64,000 bases of DNA from Candidatus Gastranaerophilales bacterium (GTDB taxonomy: Bacteria > Cyanobacteriota > Vampirovibrionia > Gastranaerophilales > Gastranaerophilaceae), in contig JAFTXY010000011.1 of NCBI GenBank assembly GCA_017461425.1, positions 372,001-436,000 on the forward strand, given 5' to 3'. The notes under the pieces are model-generated. The model did no database searches. It was not told the origin of the DNA and saw only the letters and a program-made list of their open reading frames with translations. This document shows, piece after piece, positions 43,379-51,554 of the stretch. A program made the position numbers and the translations under genes. Every line of letters starts with the position of its first letter. Position 1 is the first letter of the stretch.

Positions 43379-43999
43379 TTATTGGATTATGAATTGACCA
43401 AAGCTAACTCTCATAACTTCTCTTTGACCTTCAAAGATGCCGTTTACCATTTCTAGAATTTCTTCTTTTGCAATTTCTTTTCCGGTTGGAGTTGATAATT
43501 CGTCAGAAGTTTTATTAGATAAAACAGAGATAATAGCATCTCTTATTGCAGGTTTGTATCTTTCCATTTCGGCTATAATTGCTGCATTTGGATCAACAGG
43601 TTCAGCAGCACCGTGACCATGTCCTCCTGATTTTGGAGCTGGCGCATTAGCGGCGTCAATTTCTGCTTGAGTTTTAGAAAGTTCCATTGCAATGCCGACT
43701 TTTAAGTATCTTCTATGTGCAACGTCTGCTAAATTTAAAATAAAATCTCCTAAATCAAGCAATATGCCCTCTTGTTTCATTTCTTCTTCGCCATCTTCAA
43801 GCTGTTCTTGTTCATCCATTGGCGCCAATCTTTCAATTTTTTTAGTGAAAGAAGAATCCAAAAGAACATACATTATAATTAACGAAATAATGATAATAAC
43901 TATCATTACTGCGTTATTGATTATCATCATCATACTTGGGCTTAGTTCTACGCTTTGTTTCTTATTTGGTTTATCGTTATCTTCAACAGGTTTTGCCAT
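43379..43999 (-). CDS. fliL: Flagellar basal body protein FliL
   Basis: FliL surrounds the stator in the inner membrane. The 206 residues contain one membrane helix (about 29-48, NNAVMIVIIIISLIIMYVLL) and a periplasmic domain with GDFILNLADVAHRRYLKVGIAMEL and the C-terminal VMRVSFGQFIIQ, all FliL marks. A Gly/His/Ala-rich loop (PKSGGHGHGAAEP) is inserted in the periplasmic domain. GGAGGAT lies right before the ATG. It is followed by a fliN paralogue and preceded by a secreted protein gene. Confidence 0.92.
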   Translation of the reverse strand: MAKPVEDNDKPNKKQSVELSPSMMMIINNAVMIVIIIISLIIMYVLLDSSFTKKIERLAPMDEQEQLEDGEEEMKQEGILLDLGDFILNLADVAHRRYLKVGIAMELSKTQAEIDAANAPAPKSGGHGHGAAEPVDPNAAIIAEMERYKPAIRDAIISVLSNKTSDELSTPTGKEIAKEEILEMVNGIFEGQREVMRVSFGQFIIQ

Positions 44000-44052
44000 T
44001 ATATCCTCCGTATTTTTCTTTATTATACTTTATTTTTGCTTTCAGGTAAAAT

Positions 44053-45021
44053 TTATAACCATTGTTCTTTAGATTTTCTTTTGAATATTTTGTTAATAAA
44101 ACCCTTAAAGCCTTTTTGAGTTGCATTTGATGCTTTTACAATACCTTTTTTAGTTGTTTTTGCAAGTTCTACAACATTATCTTTTGTATTATTTGTAAAT
44201 TCTATAATATTTTCTTTTGTGTCTTCTTTTAATTTTTCAGTGTCCCATTTTTGTCTTTCAATTTCAGACAGTTCTTTTTTAACACCGATATTATGTCTAT
44301 CTTTTGCGTATTGTTTTAAATTTTCTCTAGTAATATATGTTGCTGGTTCAACAAAATTAGGATTTAACATTTTCATTTTGACATTGTATGCAATATCAGG
44401 GCTTATATATTTAGAATATTCTTTTAATCGAAGCATTCCTTCGTAATTGTTTGAAATTGTTGTATCGAGGTTTTTCATTTTATTGTTGCGAATATTTTTA
44501 GCATAAATGCTTTCCCATAGCATGGTTTCATTTTTTATATCTACAAAACCAACATAAACACTAACTCTATGGGTTGGATTTACTACATCCATCCCAGGAA
44601 CATTCATTATATTCCATGCGGTATTTTTTAAGAAATCTCTTTGAACATCCATTCCCATTGTTACGATGATAAGCTTATTTGCTCCAATATTTTTGCCTAT
44701 TTTTTTAAGCAAATTATATTCAAGATTGTATCCTTGTTGTAATCCTTGTAATGCTTGTAGGTCATTTTGTTTTATGCCTGCTTTTTTTAGAGCATTTTGT
44801 GTTTCATCAATGCTTACAACCGAAATATTTTTCTTTAGCAATTGCCCTCTTATATCTTGGGCAAAAAATTCAGGGGTTCTAAAATATGCATTATAATAGT
44901 GCACTGGAGTTAAAAGCGTATCTGTAATTATGCCTACTTTTTCGCTTGCTAAACAAAAATTGCAAAAAGTAAAAAGAAAGCTAAAAACTAAATATAACTT
45001 TATTACTAATCCCCTCATCAT
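44053..45021 (-). CDS. Secreted protein of unknown function upstream of fliL (LpoB/FlgO-like fold suspected)
   Basis: The 322 residues start with a signal peptide (MMRGLVIKLYLVFSFLFTFCNFCLA). Then comes an alpha/beta domain (about 25-180) containing GANKLIIVTMGMDV and VSVYVGFVDIKNETMLWESIYA. That pattern resembles the periplasmic nucleotide-free fold of LpoB, CsgG and FlgO/FlgT-like proteins. The C-terminus is a charged, helix-prone tail (about 230-322). I prefer the ATG pair at 45021/45018 over an upstream in-frame codon. It ends 53 bases before fliL, so it may act in the flagellar envelope passage. This is inference only. Confidence 0.6.
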   Translation of the reverse strand: MMRGLVIKLYLVFSFLFTFCNFCLASEKVGIITDTLLTPVHYYNAYFRTPEFFAQDIRGQLLKKNISVVSIDETQNALKKAGIKQNDLQALQGLQQGYNLEYNLLKKIGKNIGANKLIIVTMGMDVQRDFLKNTAWNIMNVPGMDVVNPTHRVSVYVGFVDIKNETMLWESIYAKNIRNNKMKNLDTTISNNYEGMLRLKEYSKYISPDIAYNVKMKMLNPNFVEPATYITRENLKQYAKDRHNIGVKKELSEIERQKWDTEKLKEDTKENIIEFTNNTKDNVVELAKTTKKGIVKASNATQKGFKGFINKIFKRKSKEQWL

Positions 45022-45034
45022 AACAATAAAATTA

Positions 45035-45075
45035 TCGACTATATAACATGTAATTAAAATCATATATTTAGTCGA
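45035..45075. promoter_or_regulatory. Candidate operator in the divergent flagellar intergenic region
   Basis: TCGACTATATA (45035-45045) and TATTTAGTCGA (45065-45075) form an imperfect 11-base inverted repeat. A further GTCGA occurs at 45122-45126. They lie in the 141-base gap between the secreted-protein/fliL operon and the fliJ operon. No regulator gene is adjacent. Confidence 0.35.
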
Positions 45076-45162
45076 TTTTTTTGACTTTATTAAAATTTTT
45101 ATTAAATTAACAAATAATTAAGTCGAAAACTGATTTGAGAAAGTATATTTTGCGGACTTATT

Positions 45163-45651
45163 ATGCCTTTTTCGTATAGATTACAAAAAATTCTTGAAAT
45201 CAGAATAAGAAAAAAAGAACTTCAGCTTCAGGAAGTAATCAAAGCGCAAGAAGAAGTTAACAGAATTGAACTTTTGATAATAAAAAATCGTCAAGAAATT
45301 GAAAATTTGACACAACAAATGCGAAAAGCAGATCCAATGATGTATGAACAATATGATAAATTTATCAAACATCTTTGGGAAGAAGATGAAAAGCTTCAAC
45401 AAGAAAAACAGTTAGCTCTTGAAAAATTAGAAAAAGAAAAAGAATTATTAAAATTACGAGAACAAGAGGTGAATGTTTTAGAAAAACACAAAGAACACAA
45501 AGAAGAAGACTACATAAAAGAACAAAAAGCTAGAGAATTAAAAGAATTAAACGAAATAGGTTCTCAAAAGTTCTTTGTCAAATCAAGAGAAAAAAAAGAA
45601 GAAGATGAATACGAAGAATATTTGGAAAATATAGCAAACAATGGAAATTAA
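45163..45651 (+). CDS. fliJ: FliJ-like flagellar export protein
   Basis: A 162-residue, almost wholly helical protein with heptad periodicity and a start (PFSYRLQKILEIRIRKKELQLQE) matching FliJ, the coiled-coil stalk of the flagellar export ATPase. The rest is a long coiled coil rich in Glu and Lys. The next two genes encode a FliK-like protein and an FlgG-like rod/hook protein, supporting the assignment. TATATT lies 13 bases before the ATG; there is no Shine-Dalgarno. Coiled-coil similarity alone would be weak, so context matters. Confidence 0.78.
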   Translation: MPFSYRLQKILEIRIRKKELQLQEVIKAQEEVNRIELLIIKNRQEIENLTQQMRKADPMMYEQYDKFIKHLWEEDEKLQQEKQLALEKLEKEKELLKLREQEVNVLEKHKEHKEEDYIKEQKARELKELNEIGSQKFFVKSREKKEEDEYEEYLENIANNGN

Positions 45652-46291
45652 CACTTTAACAAAACAAGAATACAACGAAGATATCGTAAACACTCAATTA
45701 AGAGAAATCTTTGAGCCTGGGAAATATATTGCTCCAAAGCAAAACGATTATTTTAATGGGATTAAAACCCATCTTCAAGAAATAATAGAAAATATAATTT
45801 CTCCCAAAGAAATATCTTTTGAACAACAGCTTAATGATAAATTTTTAGAATTAGATTTTGGTTCTGAATTTAATATTGATGCGACAAAAATTGGCGTTCA
45901 GGATGCTGTGTTTTTTGTGAATATTCTAAATCAAGAAAATTTATTGAATTATACAGTTCAAGATGATTCTTTAAACATAACAACATTTGATAATAAAAAA
46001 ATTAATGCAACTAATTCGTTATTGAATATGTTAAAAACGTCATTTGACACAAAAAAACCAATAAGATTGGATTTTGATAATGATGTGACTGTTATTTTAA
46101 GACTTGATAAAGAAGGTAAAATCCAAGCTCACTTTATCCCTGGAACATCGGAAGTTGAAGCTTATTTGAAAAATAATATTTCTTGTTTAAAACAAGCTTT
46201 TGATGAAGAAGAAATTAATTATTCGCATTTAGGTTATTCGAAACATAAAGAAAATAATGAAAATAAAAATAAAAAAAGGAGTAAAAAATAA
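45641..46291 (+). CDS. FliK-like C-terminal domain protein (putative hook-length control)
   Basis: The 216-residue protein overlaps fliJ by 11 bases, and its stop overlaps the FlgG-like start. Residues about 135-205 (PIRLDFDNDVTVILRLDKEGKI, then AHFIPGTSEVEAYLKNNI and CLKQAFDEEEI) follow the pattern of the FliK C-terminal domain, which switches export specificity when the hook is complete. The N-terminus is only about 130 residues, whereas typical FliK has 200-400 of ruler region. It ends in a Lys/Asn-rich tail. Assignment rests on the C-terminal pattern plus location. Confidence 0.55.
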   Translation: MEINTLTKQEYNEDIVNTQLREIFEPGKYIAPKQNDYFNGIKTHLQEIIENIISPKEISFEQQLNDKFLELDFGSEFNIDATKIGVQDAVFFVNILNQENLLNYTVQDDSLNITTFDNKKINATNSLLNMLKTSFDTKKPIRLDFDNDVTVILRLDKEGKIQAHFIPGTSEVEAYLKNNISCLKQAFDEEEINYSHLGYSKHKENNENKNKKRSKK

Positions 46292-47124
46292 TGAGAGATT
46301 CCTATATTAATGCAATGAATATTCAAAAAACGACGGTTCATTGGATGAATGCGATATCTGAAAACCTCGTTAATTTGTATACTCCTGGTTATCGTGAAAA
46401 TCAGGTGACATTTAAAACATATTTAGACGCTGCAGTACCTGATACAGTTTTAAAAAATACTGGACAAGGTAAAGCTATTCCTGGTACATCTACAGAAAAC
46501 GTATATCTTGAAGGTAATGGATTTTTTGTTTTGAGAAACGAAGAAGGTAGAATTGCCTATACTCGCCTTGGCGAATTTAAATTTGATGGAGAAGGTGTTT
46601 ATAAAGCTGCAGATGGTTCTAAAGTCCAAGGTTATATTTTGAATGATAAAGGTGAAATAATGTCTGGTACTAAAACTTTATCAGGAGAAGCTTTAGAAGA
46701 ATCTATTGCACAAGGCGGTGCGCTTGCGGTTCCAACAACAGAAATCAAATTATGGATTGATCCGGATAATGGTAAATATCTTGGAAAATATGATGAGTAT
46801 GAAATAAAAGGTGACGGAATTTTATACGGAAAAGCAAATAATGGCAAAGATACAACACCGTTATATAAACTTGCTTTAATGAATTTTCATAACCCTCAAG
46901 AGCTTTTTGAATATAAACAAGGTCAATATTTGGAAACTGAATATTCAGGAAAACCGGTAATTGGAAAAGGTGAAGTAAGAAGCGGTTTGATTGAATTGTC
47001 TAATATTGATTTCAAAGCTAATGCAACTTATTGGCAAGAAGCTCAAACTCAACTTGATTTATCAGGAAAAATCATGTCTACTTATAAACAACTTTTACAA
47101 TCTGCAATGGAATTATTAAGTTAA
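46291..47124 (+). CDS. Flagellar hook/rod protein, FlgG/FlgF/FlgE family
   Basis: The 277 residues show the family N-terminus (MRDSYINAMNIQKTTVHWMNAISENLVNLYTPGYRENQV, an altered version of the NxANxxTPGY rod motif), the FFVLRNEEGRIAYTRLGEF block, and a C-terminal helix (about 240-277) that packs with the N-terminus. FlgF, FlgG and hook FlgE share this design; the length is nearest FlgF/FlgG. SxNLxNxxTPGY is partly eroded (SENLVNLYTPGY). It follows the FliK-like gene in the same operon, and a secreted protein follows after three bases. Confidence 0.88.
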   Translation: MRDSYINAMNIQKTTVHWMNAISENLVNLYTPGYRENQVTFKTYLDAAVPDTVLKNTGQGKAIPGTSTENVYLEGNGFFVLRNEEGRIAYTRLGEFKFDGEGVYKAADGSKVQGYILNDKGEIMSGTKTLSGEALEESIAQGGALAVPTTEIKLWIDPDNGKYLGKYDEYEIKGDGILYGKANNGKDTTPLYKLALMNFHNPQELFEYKQGQYLETEYSGKPVIGKGEVRSGLIELSNIDFKANATYWQEAQTQLDLSGKIMSTYKQLLQSAMELLS

Positions 47125-47127
47125 TTT

Positions 47128-47877
47128 ATGAAAAAATTTTTTATCTCTCTCAATTTAATATTATTAGCTCACTTCTTCACAATAAATTCTGCTTATTGTG
47201 AAGAAGATTTTTTCTCGAATTCAAAATTTGAAAAATCAAAAGCAGTTAATAGCAAAGATTCAATAAAAGATAAAATAAATATTTTTTCTAAATTTAAAAA
47301 AGATTCTAATAAAGAAGATGGAGAAATAAAAGGATATTATGGTACCCTGCCTAATATTTCAAGAGATTTTGCATATAAAAACCAATCTAGCTCTACAACA
47401 AATGAAATAAATGCAAAAATTCCAACTGATGAAGAATTACAAAATACTGAATTAAAATCAGCTCCGTATGATGACGCTTTATTTTTAGATGTTATTGTTA
47501 AAAAAGAAAAAGCATCAAATTATGTTAATGATATTCAAAAAACAAAATTTGCATTAAATAATCTGAAAAAATGTATTGAAGAACAAGGTGATATACAAAG
47601 ATTTAACGGTTGTGTTAATGTTATAGATTTGTTGGTTCAAAATTTAAAAAATAAATACCAAGATAAATCTGAGGCATATAAAGAAAGTTATGCAGATATT
47701 TTGAATACAAATTATTATGCTAAAATTCTTGGAAATTTAATGTATGATGCAAATTATTATTCAAGATATGTTCCAACTTCTCAAGGTAAATACAGTAAGG
47801 AAAACATACAAAAAGAACAACAGGCTTTGCTTGTTAGAATTAATAAAACTATATTTTTGATTAATAACGAATCTTAA
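47128..47877 (+). CDS. Secreted protein of unknown function at the end of the fliJ operon
   Basis: The 249 residues start with a signal peptide (FFISLNLILLAHFFTINSAYC, cleavage before EEDFF). The mature part is Lys/Asn-rich, largely helical from about residue 125 (VNDIQKTKFALNNLKKCIEEQ), with two cysteines. I see no catalytic motif and no known family. It follows the FlgG-like gene by three bases and is likely co-transcribed, so a flagellar periplasmic role is possible. The stop shares TTAA with the convergent prepilin gene. Confidence 0.7.
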   Translation: MKKFFISLNLILLAHFFTINSAYCEEDFFSNSKFEKSKAVNSKDSIKDKINIFSKFKKDSNKEDGEIKGYYGTLPNISRDFAYKNQSSSTTNEINAKIPTDEELQNTELKSAPYDDALFLDVIVKKEKASNYVNDIQKTKFALNNLKKCIEEQGDIQRFNGCVNVIDLLVQNLKNKYQDKSEAYKESYADILNTNYYAKILGNLMYDANYYSRYVPTSQGKYSKENIQKEQQALLVRINKTIFLINNES

Positions 47878-48470
47878 TAAACTAATCCATTTTCATCAAG
47901 TCCAAAAACATAGACATCTCTTCCTATTGCATTTGGACCATTATTACCATCAGCATCTATGTAAAATGTTCCCCAGCATTTACCTTTTCCTGCAGTATTG
48001 CTTGTTTCTGATGGTATTCTGTATGCTGGACAGTCAATTATTGTTCCGGATGTTTTAAATCCAATATATGCACCATTTGGAAGTTTTGCGCCTTTTATGC
48101 TTGTATCAGAACAATATCCGCTATTGTCGCAAAAATTTATTATAGATTTTTCGTATTTAATATATTTTCCATACAAATTTACAACATCATTAACGGTTGC
48201 ATTTGCACTACCTGTTGAGTTTAGAATAACATATTCCCAAGCGCCTAAAGAATTTACTATGAAACTCCTTGTCGGAACACTAGTTTGTTCTTGTTCTCTG
48301 ATTTGTTGTGATGCGGCTTGAAAGTTTGCCATTATTTTTCTTGCCATGCCTATGTATGATTTTTCCTTGTAATCGCCAAGTTTTAAATTGCTCATAATTA
48401 CTGCGGCAATTAAGCCTACTACAACCAAACAAATTATTACTTCCGCTAATGTAAAACCTTTTTTATTCAT
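47874..48470 (-). CDS. Type IV pilin-like (prepilin) protein
   Basis: The 198-residue protein has a class III signal: MNKKG / FTLAEVIICLVVVGLIAAVI, with cleavage after Gly and glutamate at mature position 5. The hydrophobic helix is followed by a globular domain with four cysteines (FCDNSGYC, IDCPAY, GKCWG). ADGNNGPN and the C-terminal FGLDENGLVY resemble GspG-type pseudopilin loops. It would form part of a type IV pilus or type II secretion-like fibre. No assembly genes (pilB, pilC, pilQ) are in the window. Confidence 0.9.
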   Translation of the reverse strand: MNKKGFTLAEVIICLVVVGLIAAVIMSNLKLGDYKEKSYIGMARKIMANFQAASQQIREQEQTSVPTRSFIVNSLGAWEYVILNSTGSANATVNDVVNLYGKYIKYEKSIINFCDNSGYCSDTSIKGAKLPNGAYIGFKTSGTIIDCPAYRIPSETSNTAGKGKCWGTFYIDADGNNGPNAIGRDVYVFGLDENGLVY

Positions 48471-48888
48471 TTACTTCCCTTTTGCAATTTAAATTTAAAT
48501 CTTTTATTATGTCTAATATTTTTACAAGTATTTTTCTTGCTATTTCTGCATATAATATTTTTTTAATTGTTTTGTAATTTATTGATTTCAATCCTTTTGA
48601 GAGATTTAATGATTTTAAAAATAGAATTATTTGAATTGTATTTAGTGTGTATCTTAAAATTTTTCTTATTAAAATAAATTTTCTATTAGAAAAAATAGAA
48701 ATAACCTTATTAATTTTTTTGATTGTATCTCTTATGATTTTGTTTACTTCAAGGACTCTTTCTCCTAGAATTATTAGATTTTGATTATATGCGATAACTT
48801 TTTTTTCAATTTTTATTAATTGCACAACACAAATTGCGCTTAATATAATTTCAAGAAATATTAACAATATAAAAACAAAATCTAGCAT
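48463..48888 (-). CDS. Small membrane-anchored protein of unknown function
   Basis: The 141 residues have an N-terminal membrane helix (MLDFVFILLIFLEIILSAICVVQLI) and a basic helical region with two more hydrophobic patches (ILRYTLNTIQIILFLKSL, ILYAEIARKILVKILDII). It overlaps the prepilin gene by eight bases and precedes it on the transcript, which suggests a link to the pilin. I know no matching family. A TATAAT box lies six bases before its ATG. Confidence 0.68.
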   Translation of the reverse strand: MLDFVFILLIFLEIILSAICVVQLIKIEKKVIAYNQNLIILGERVLEVNKIIRDTIKKINKVISIFSNRKFILIRKILRYTLNTIQIILFLKSLNLSKGLKSINYKTIKKILYAEIARKILVKILDIIKDLNLNCKREVNE

Positions 48889-48894
48889 TAGTGT

Positions 48895-48900
48895 ATTATA
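48895..48900 (-). promoter_or_regulatory. -10 box (TATAAT), predicted leaderless start of the prepilin operon
   Basis: On the minus strand TATAAT is followed by six bases (ACACTA) before the ATG at 48888. No Shine-Dalgarno is present. Confidence 0.62.
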
Positions 48901-48953
48901 ATATATGTAGGTTAAAAACTCTATACATAAACTAAATTATTTTAAGGTTAAAA

Positions 48954-50327
48954 ATGAATTTTAAAACGTCTATCATCTGGTCAGGTAAATTATATAGATT
49001 ACTCGAAAAGTTTAACTTAGAGGATACTTTTGCGCTAGATACTTTTATTGACAATAATTATCCTCAATTTTTATCAAAGCTTCAAACGTATTCAAGAGAA
49101 GCAAAAATTGCAATCTGTGCCACAAACGGCAAAAAAACAACACTAGATATGTTTAACCAGATTTTAGCTTTGGCTGGTAAAACTATGATAACCAACGTTG
49201 AAAGAAATGCAAAAAGATATCCTGTTTTTACTTCGATTGTTCTTAATTTGGCAAATGGTATAGATTTAATTACTTCTGATTGCAAAAAAGATTATTATAC
49301 AATGGCAATAAATGAATATGAATTAAGTGCCTATTTTAATTCTATGAAGTTTGATTATTTGCTTTTGCATAACTTGTTTATTGATCATAGAGAATATTCA
49401 ACCCTAGAAGAGAAAAAAAGAAAAATTCAAGATGCAATTATGTTGAATTCAAAATTGAATTTGGTTATAAATGCTGATGACCCTCTTTTTTATGATATTG
49501 ATGAAATAAAAAATGATACTATTTTGAATAAAAAAAGAACTAAAATATACTATGGTTTCAATAAAATTGAATTTTGTGACGATAATAATGATTTAATTCA
49601 AAAAAATGATGTAACAAAATGTCCAAGTTGCGGTTGTTCTTTGGATTATAGAAAAAGATTTTATTCTCATTTAGGTCATTATGATTGCGAATGTGGTTTT
49701 AGAAGACCAAGATTAGATATTAGTGCTGATGCAAGAGTATTTAGTGATTATACTTTTTTAACAGTTTACTGGGCGGATAAAAAATATGTATTTAAACTTC
49801 CTTTGGGTGGCGTTTATAATGCGTATAATGCGCTTGGCGCAATTGCTTTAGCTATCACTATGCAAATCGATAGAAAAACAATAGCGGCTGCTTTAGAAAA
49901 ATATATGTACTTACAGGCTCGTGACGAGGTTGTAGAATTAAAAAATAAAAATATTAAGGTTAAAGTTATAAAAAATCCAACTTCATTATCTGAAGCTATT
50001 CGAGAATTATATGGCTCAAAAAATACAAAAGTTGTCTTTTGTTTGAATGACGAAATAGATGATGGCGTTGATACGAGCTGGATATGGGATGCTAATTTTA
50101 CAGCTTTAAAAGGTTTTGAAAATAAAATTTATGTCTGTGCAAATAGATTTGATGATATGGCTCTAAGAATTAAATATAGTGGAGTTAACCCTTGTTTAAT
50201 GATTATGGATTCAAATGTAAAAAGCACTGTTGAATGCTGTTTTTATGATTTAGAGTCAAATGAAAATATGCTAGTTTTAACAACTCCATCGTTGGTTGAT
50301 GAGGTATATTCTGCTATTAAAAGATAA
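48954..50327 (+). CDS. murT: MurT-like Mur ligase with zinc ribbon, altered P-loop
   Basis: The 457 residues follow MurT: a Mur ligase central domain, a Cys4 zinc ribbon inserted at about 223-247 (CPSC and CEC pairs) and a C-terminal DUF1727-like domain. In Firmicutes MurT pairs with the glutaminase GatD to amidate D-glutamate in lipid II. The P-loop reads ATNGKKTT (56-63), with lysine replacing the usual threonine after GK, while NADDPLF is kept. No gatD lies in the window. AAGG lies about eight bases before the ATG. It could be an active MurT with odd P-loop or a repurposed homologue. Confidence 0.8.
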   Translation: MNFKTSIIWSGKLYRLLEKFNLEDTFALDTFIDNNYPQFLSKLQTYSREAKIAICATNGKKTTLDMFNQILALAGKTMITNVERNAKRYPVFTSIVLNLANGIDLITSDCKKDYYTMAINEYELSAYFNSMKFDYLLLHNLFIDHREYSTLEEKKRKIQDAIMLNSKLNLVINADDPLFYDIDEIKNDTILNKKRTKIYYGFNKIEFCDDNNDLIQKNDVTKCPSCGCSLDYRKRFYSHLGHYDCECGFRRPRLDISADARVFSDYTFLTVYWADKKYVFKLPLGGVYNAYNALGAIALAITMQIDRKTIAAALEKYMYLQARDEVVELKNKNIKVKVIKNPTSLSEAIRELYGSKNTKVVFCLNDEIDDGVDTSWIWDANFTALKGFENKIYVCANRFDDMALRIKYSGVNPCLMIMDSNVKSTVECCFYDLESNENMLVLTTPSLVDEVYSAIKR

Positions 50328-50429
50328 GTATATATAAAATTTACATTCTGTTATAAATAATTGTAGTTGATGTATATTTAAGGTATTTTTAGCATGAGTA
50401 TAGAAAGTTTTTATAGGTAAATTTTATTT

Positions 50430-51542
50430 ATGTATGACAATGAGTTTTTTGTAGTAGACATGGCGTCTTGCTCATCCACCGGTGAAATTATAAACAGTCT
50501 TTCTTTAGCTCTTGAAACATTAAATCATTCGGGCAAAAGAATTGTTTTAAAATTAAACGAAAGTTATTTAAATCAATCTCAATTATTGAGTATTCAATCT
50601 TTAATAACAAGCTATGGATGCACTTTAGATACCATAGAAACAATTAACCCTGAAACAGCGGCAGTTGCTGAAGGTATGAATATTTTGGTTCAAAAACCAA
50701 TCGAAAAAAGAGTAGAACCTAAAGAGGAAAATCAGGAAAATAAAAAAGGAGAATTTGAGCCTTTTAGTATCAATGTTGAAAATAAACACGATATTATTGC
50801 GCTGAAAGATGTTAATGGTTTGCATTTTGAAGCAGATTTAGATGCTATTCAAAAACAACAAGATAGTATTAACATTTCTTCTGATTTAAAACAAGCTGGA
50901 ATTCCATCCAGAAGCGATTTTAATGAAATTGAAGAGCATATTTCTTCTCAATATACAAAACCAGAAGAAATTATAACCAAGGTTGAAGAATTCGCTAAAA
51001 TTACTTCACCTCAATTAAATATTGAATCAAGTATAAATGAAAATGAAAACATTGAAGATTTTGGAAATGTAGAAAAAAATTCTATCGGCGTATATAAAAA
51101 AGCATACGATGAAACACAAATAGAAGCAGATCAATGGGAAGAAGTGGATTTTTATGAAACACCTACATTTGACCCTGTTGTTTCTGATTCTAAAAATACA
51201 ACTTACGTTAATCAAACACTTCGTTCAGGTCAAATACTTGAATCAGAAGGAAATGTTGTTATCATAGGGGATTGCCATCCTGGAAGCGAAATAAGAGCAA
51301 TAGGCGACATTACTGTTTGGGGAGTTTTATCAGGAATTGCCCACGCAGGTTGCAAAGGTAATATTAATGCTAAAGTTAGAGCTCTTAAACTTAATGCAGT
51401 TCAATTAAGAATAGGAAATTGCTATTCAAGACGTCCTGATGGTTCAAATATACCTTATATTATTAGGTCATCTATATTTACACCGGAAGAAGCACGTGTT
51501 GTAGATGGCGAAATTATGTTGTTTAAGATTAATCAAAACTAA
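50430..51542 (+). CDS. minC: Septum site-determining protein MinC
   Basis: This is the FtsZ inhibitor of the Min system. Of 370 residues, only the last 115 or so (about 260-370) are strongly conserved: LRSGQILESEGNVVIIGD, ITVWGVLSGIAHAGCKGN and LNAVQLRIG form the MinC beta-helix that dimerises and binds MinD. The N-terminal domain (about 1-90) is weakly conserved, and a long acidic, low-complexity linker of about 150 residues separates them. It is longer than typical MinC (220-270). minD begins 12 bases after its stop. Confidence 0.94.
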   Translation: MYDNEFFVVDMASCSSTGEIINSLSLALETLNHSGKRIVLKLNESYLNQSQLLSIQSLITSYGCTLDTIETINPETAAVAEGMNILVQKPIEKRVEPKEENQENKKGEFEPFSINVENKHDIIALKDVNGLHFEADLDAIQKQQDSINISSDLKQAGIPSRSDFNEIEEHISSQYTKPEEIITKVEEFAKITSPQLNIESSINENENIEDFGNVEKNSIGVYKKAYDETQIEADQWEEVDFYETPTFDPVVSDSKNTTYVNQTLRSGQILESEGNVVIIGDCHPGSEIRAIGDITVWGVLSGIAHAGCKGNINAKVRALKLNAVQLRIGNCYSRRPDGSNIPYIIRSSIFTPEEARVVDGEIMLFKINQN

Positions 51543-51554
51543 AGGAGCGAATAA

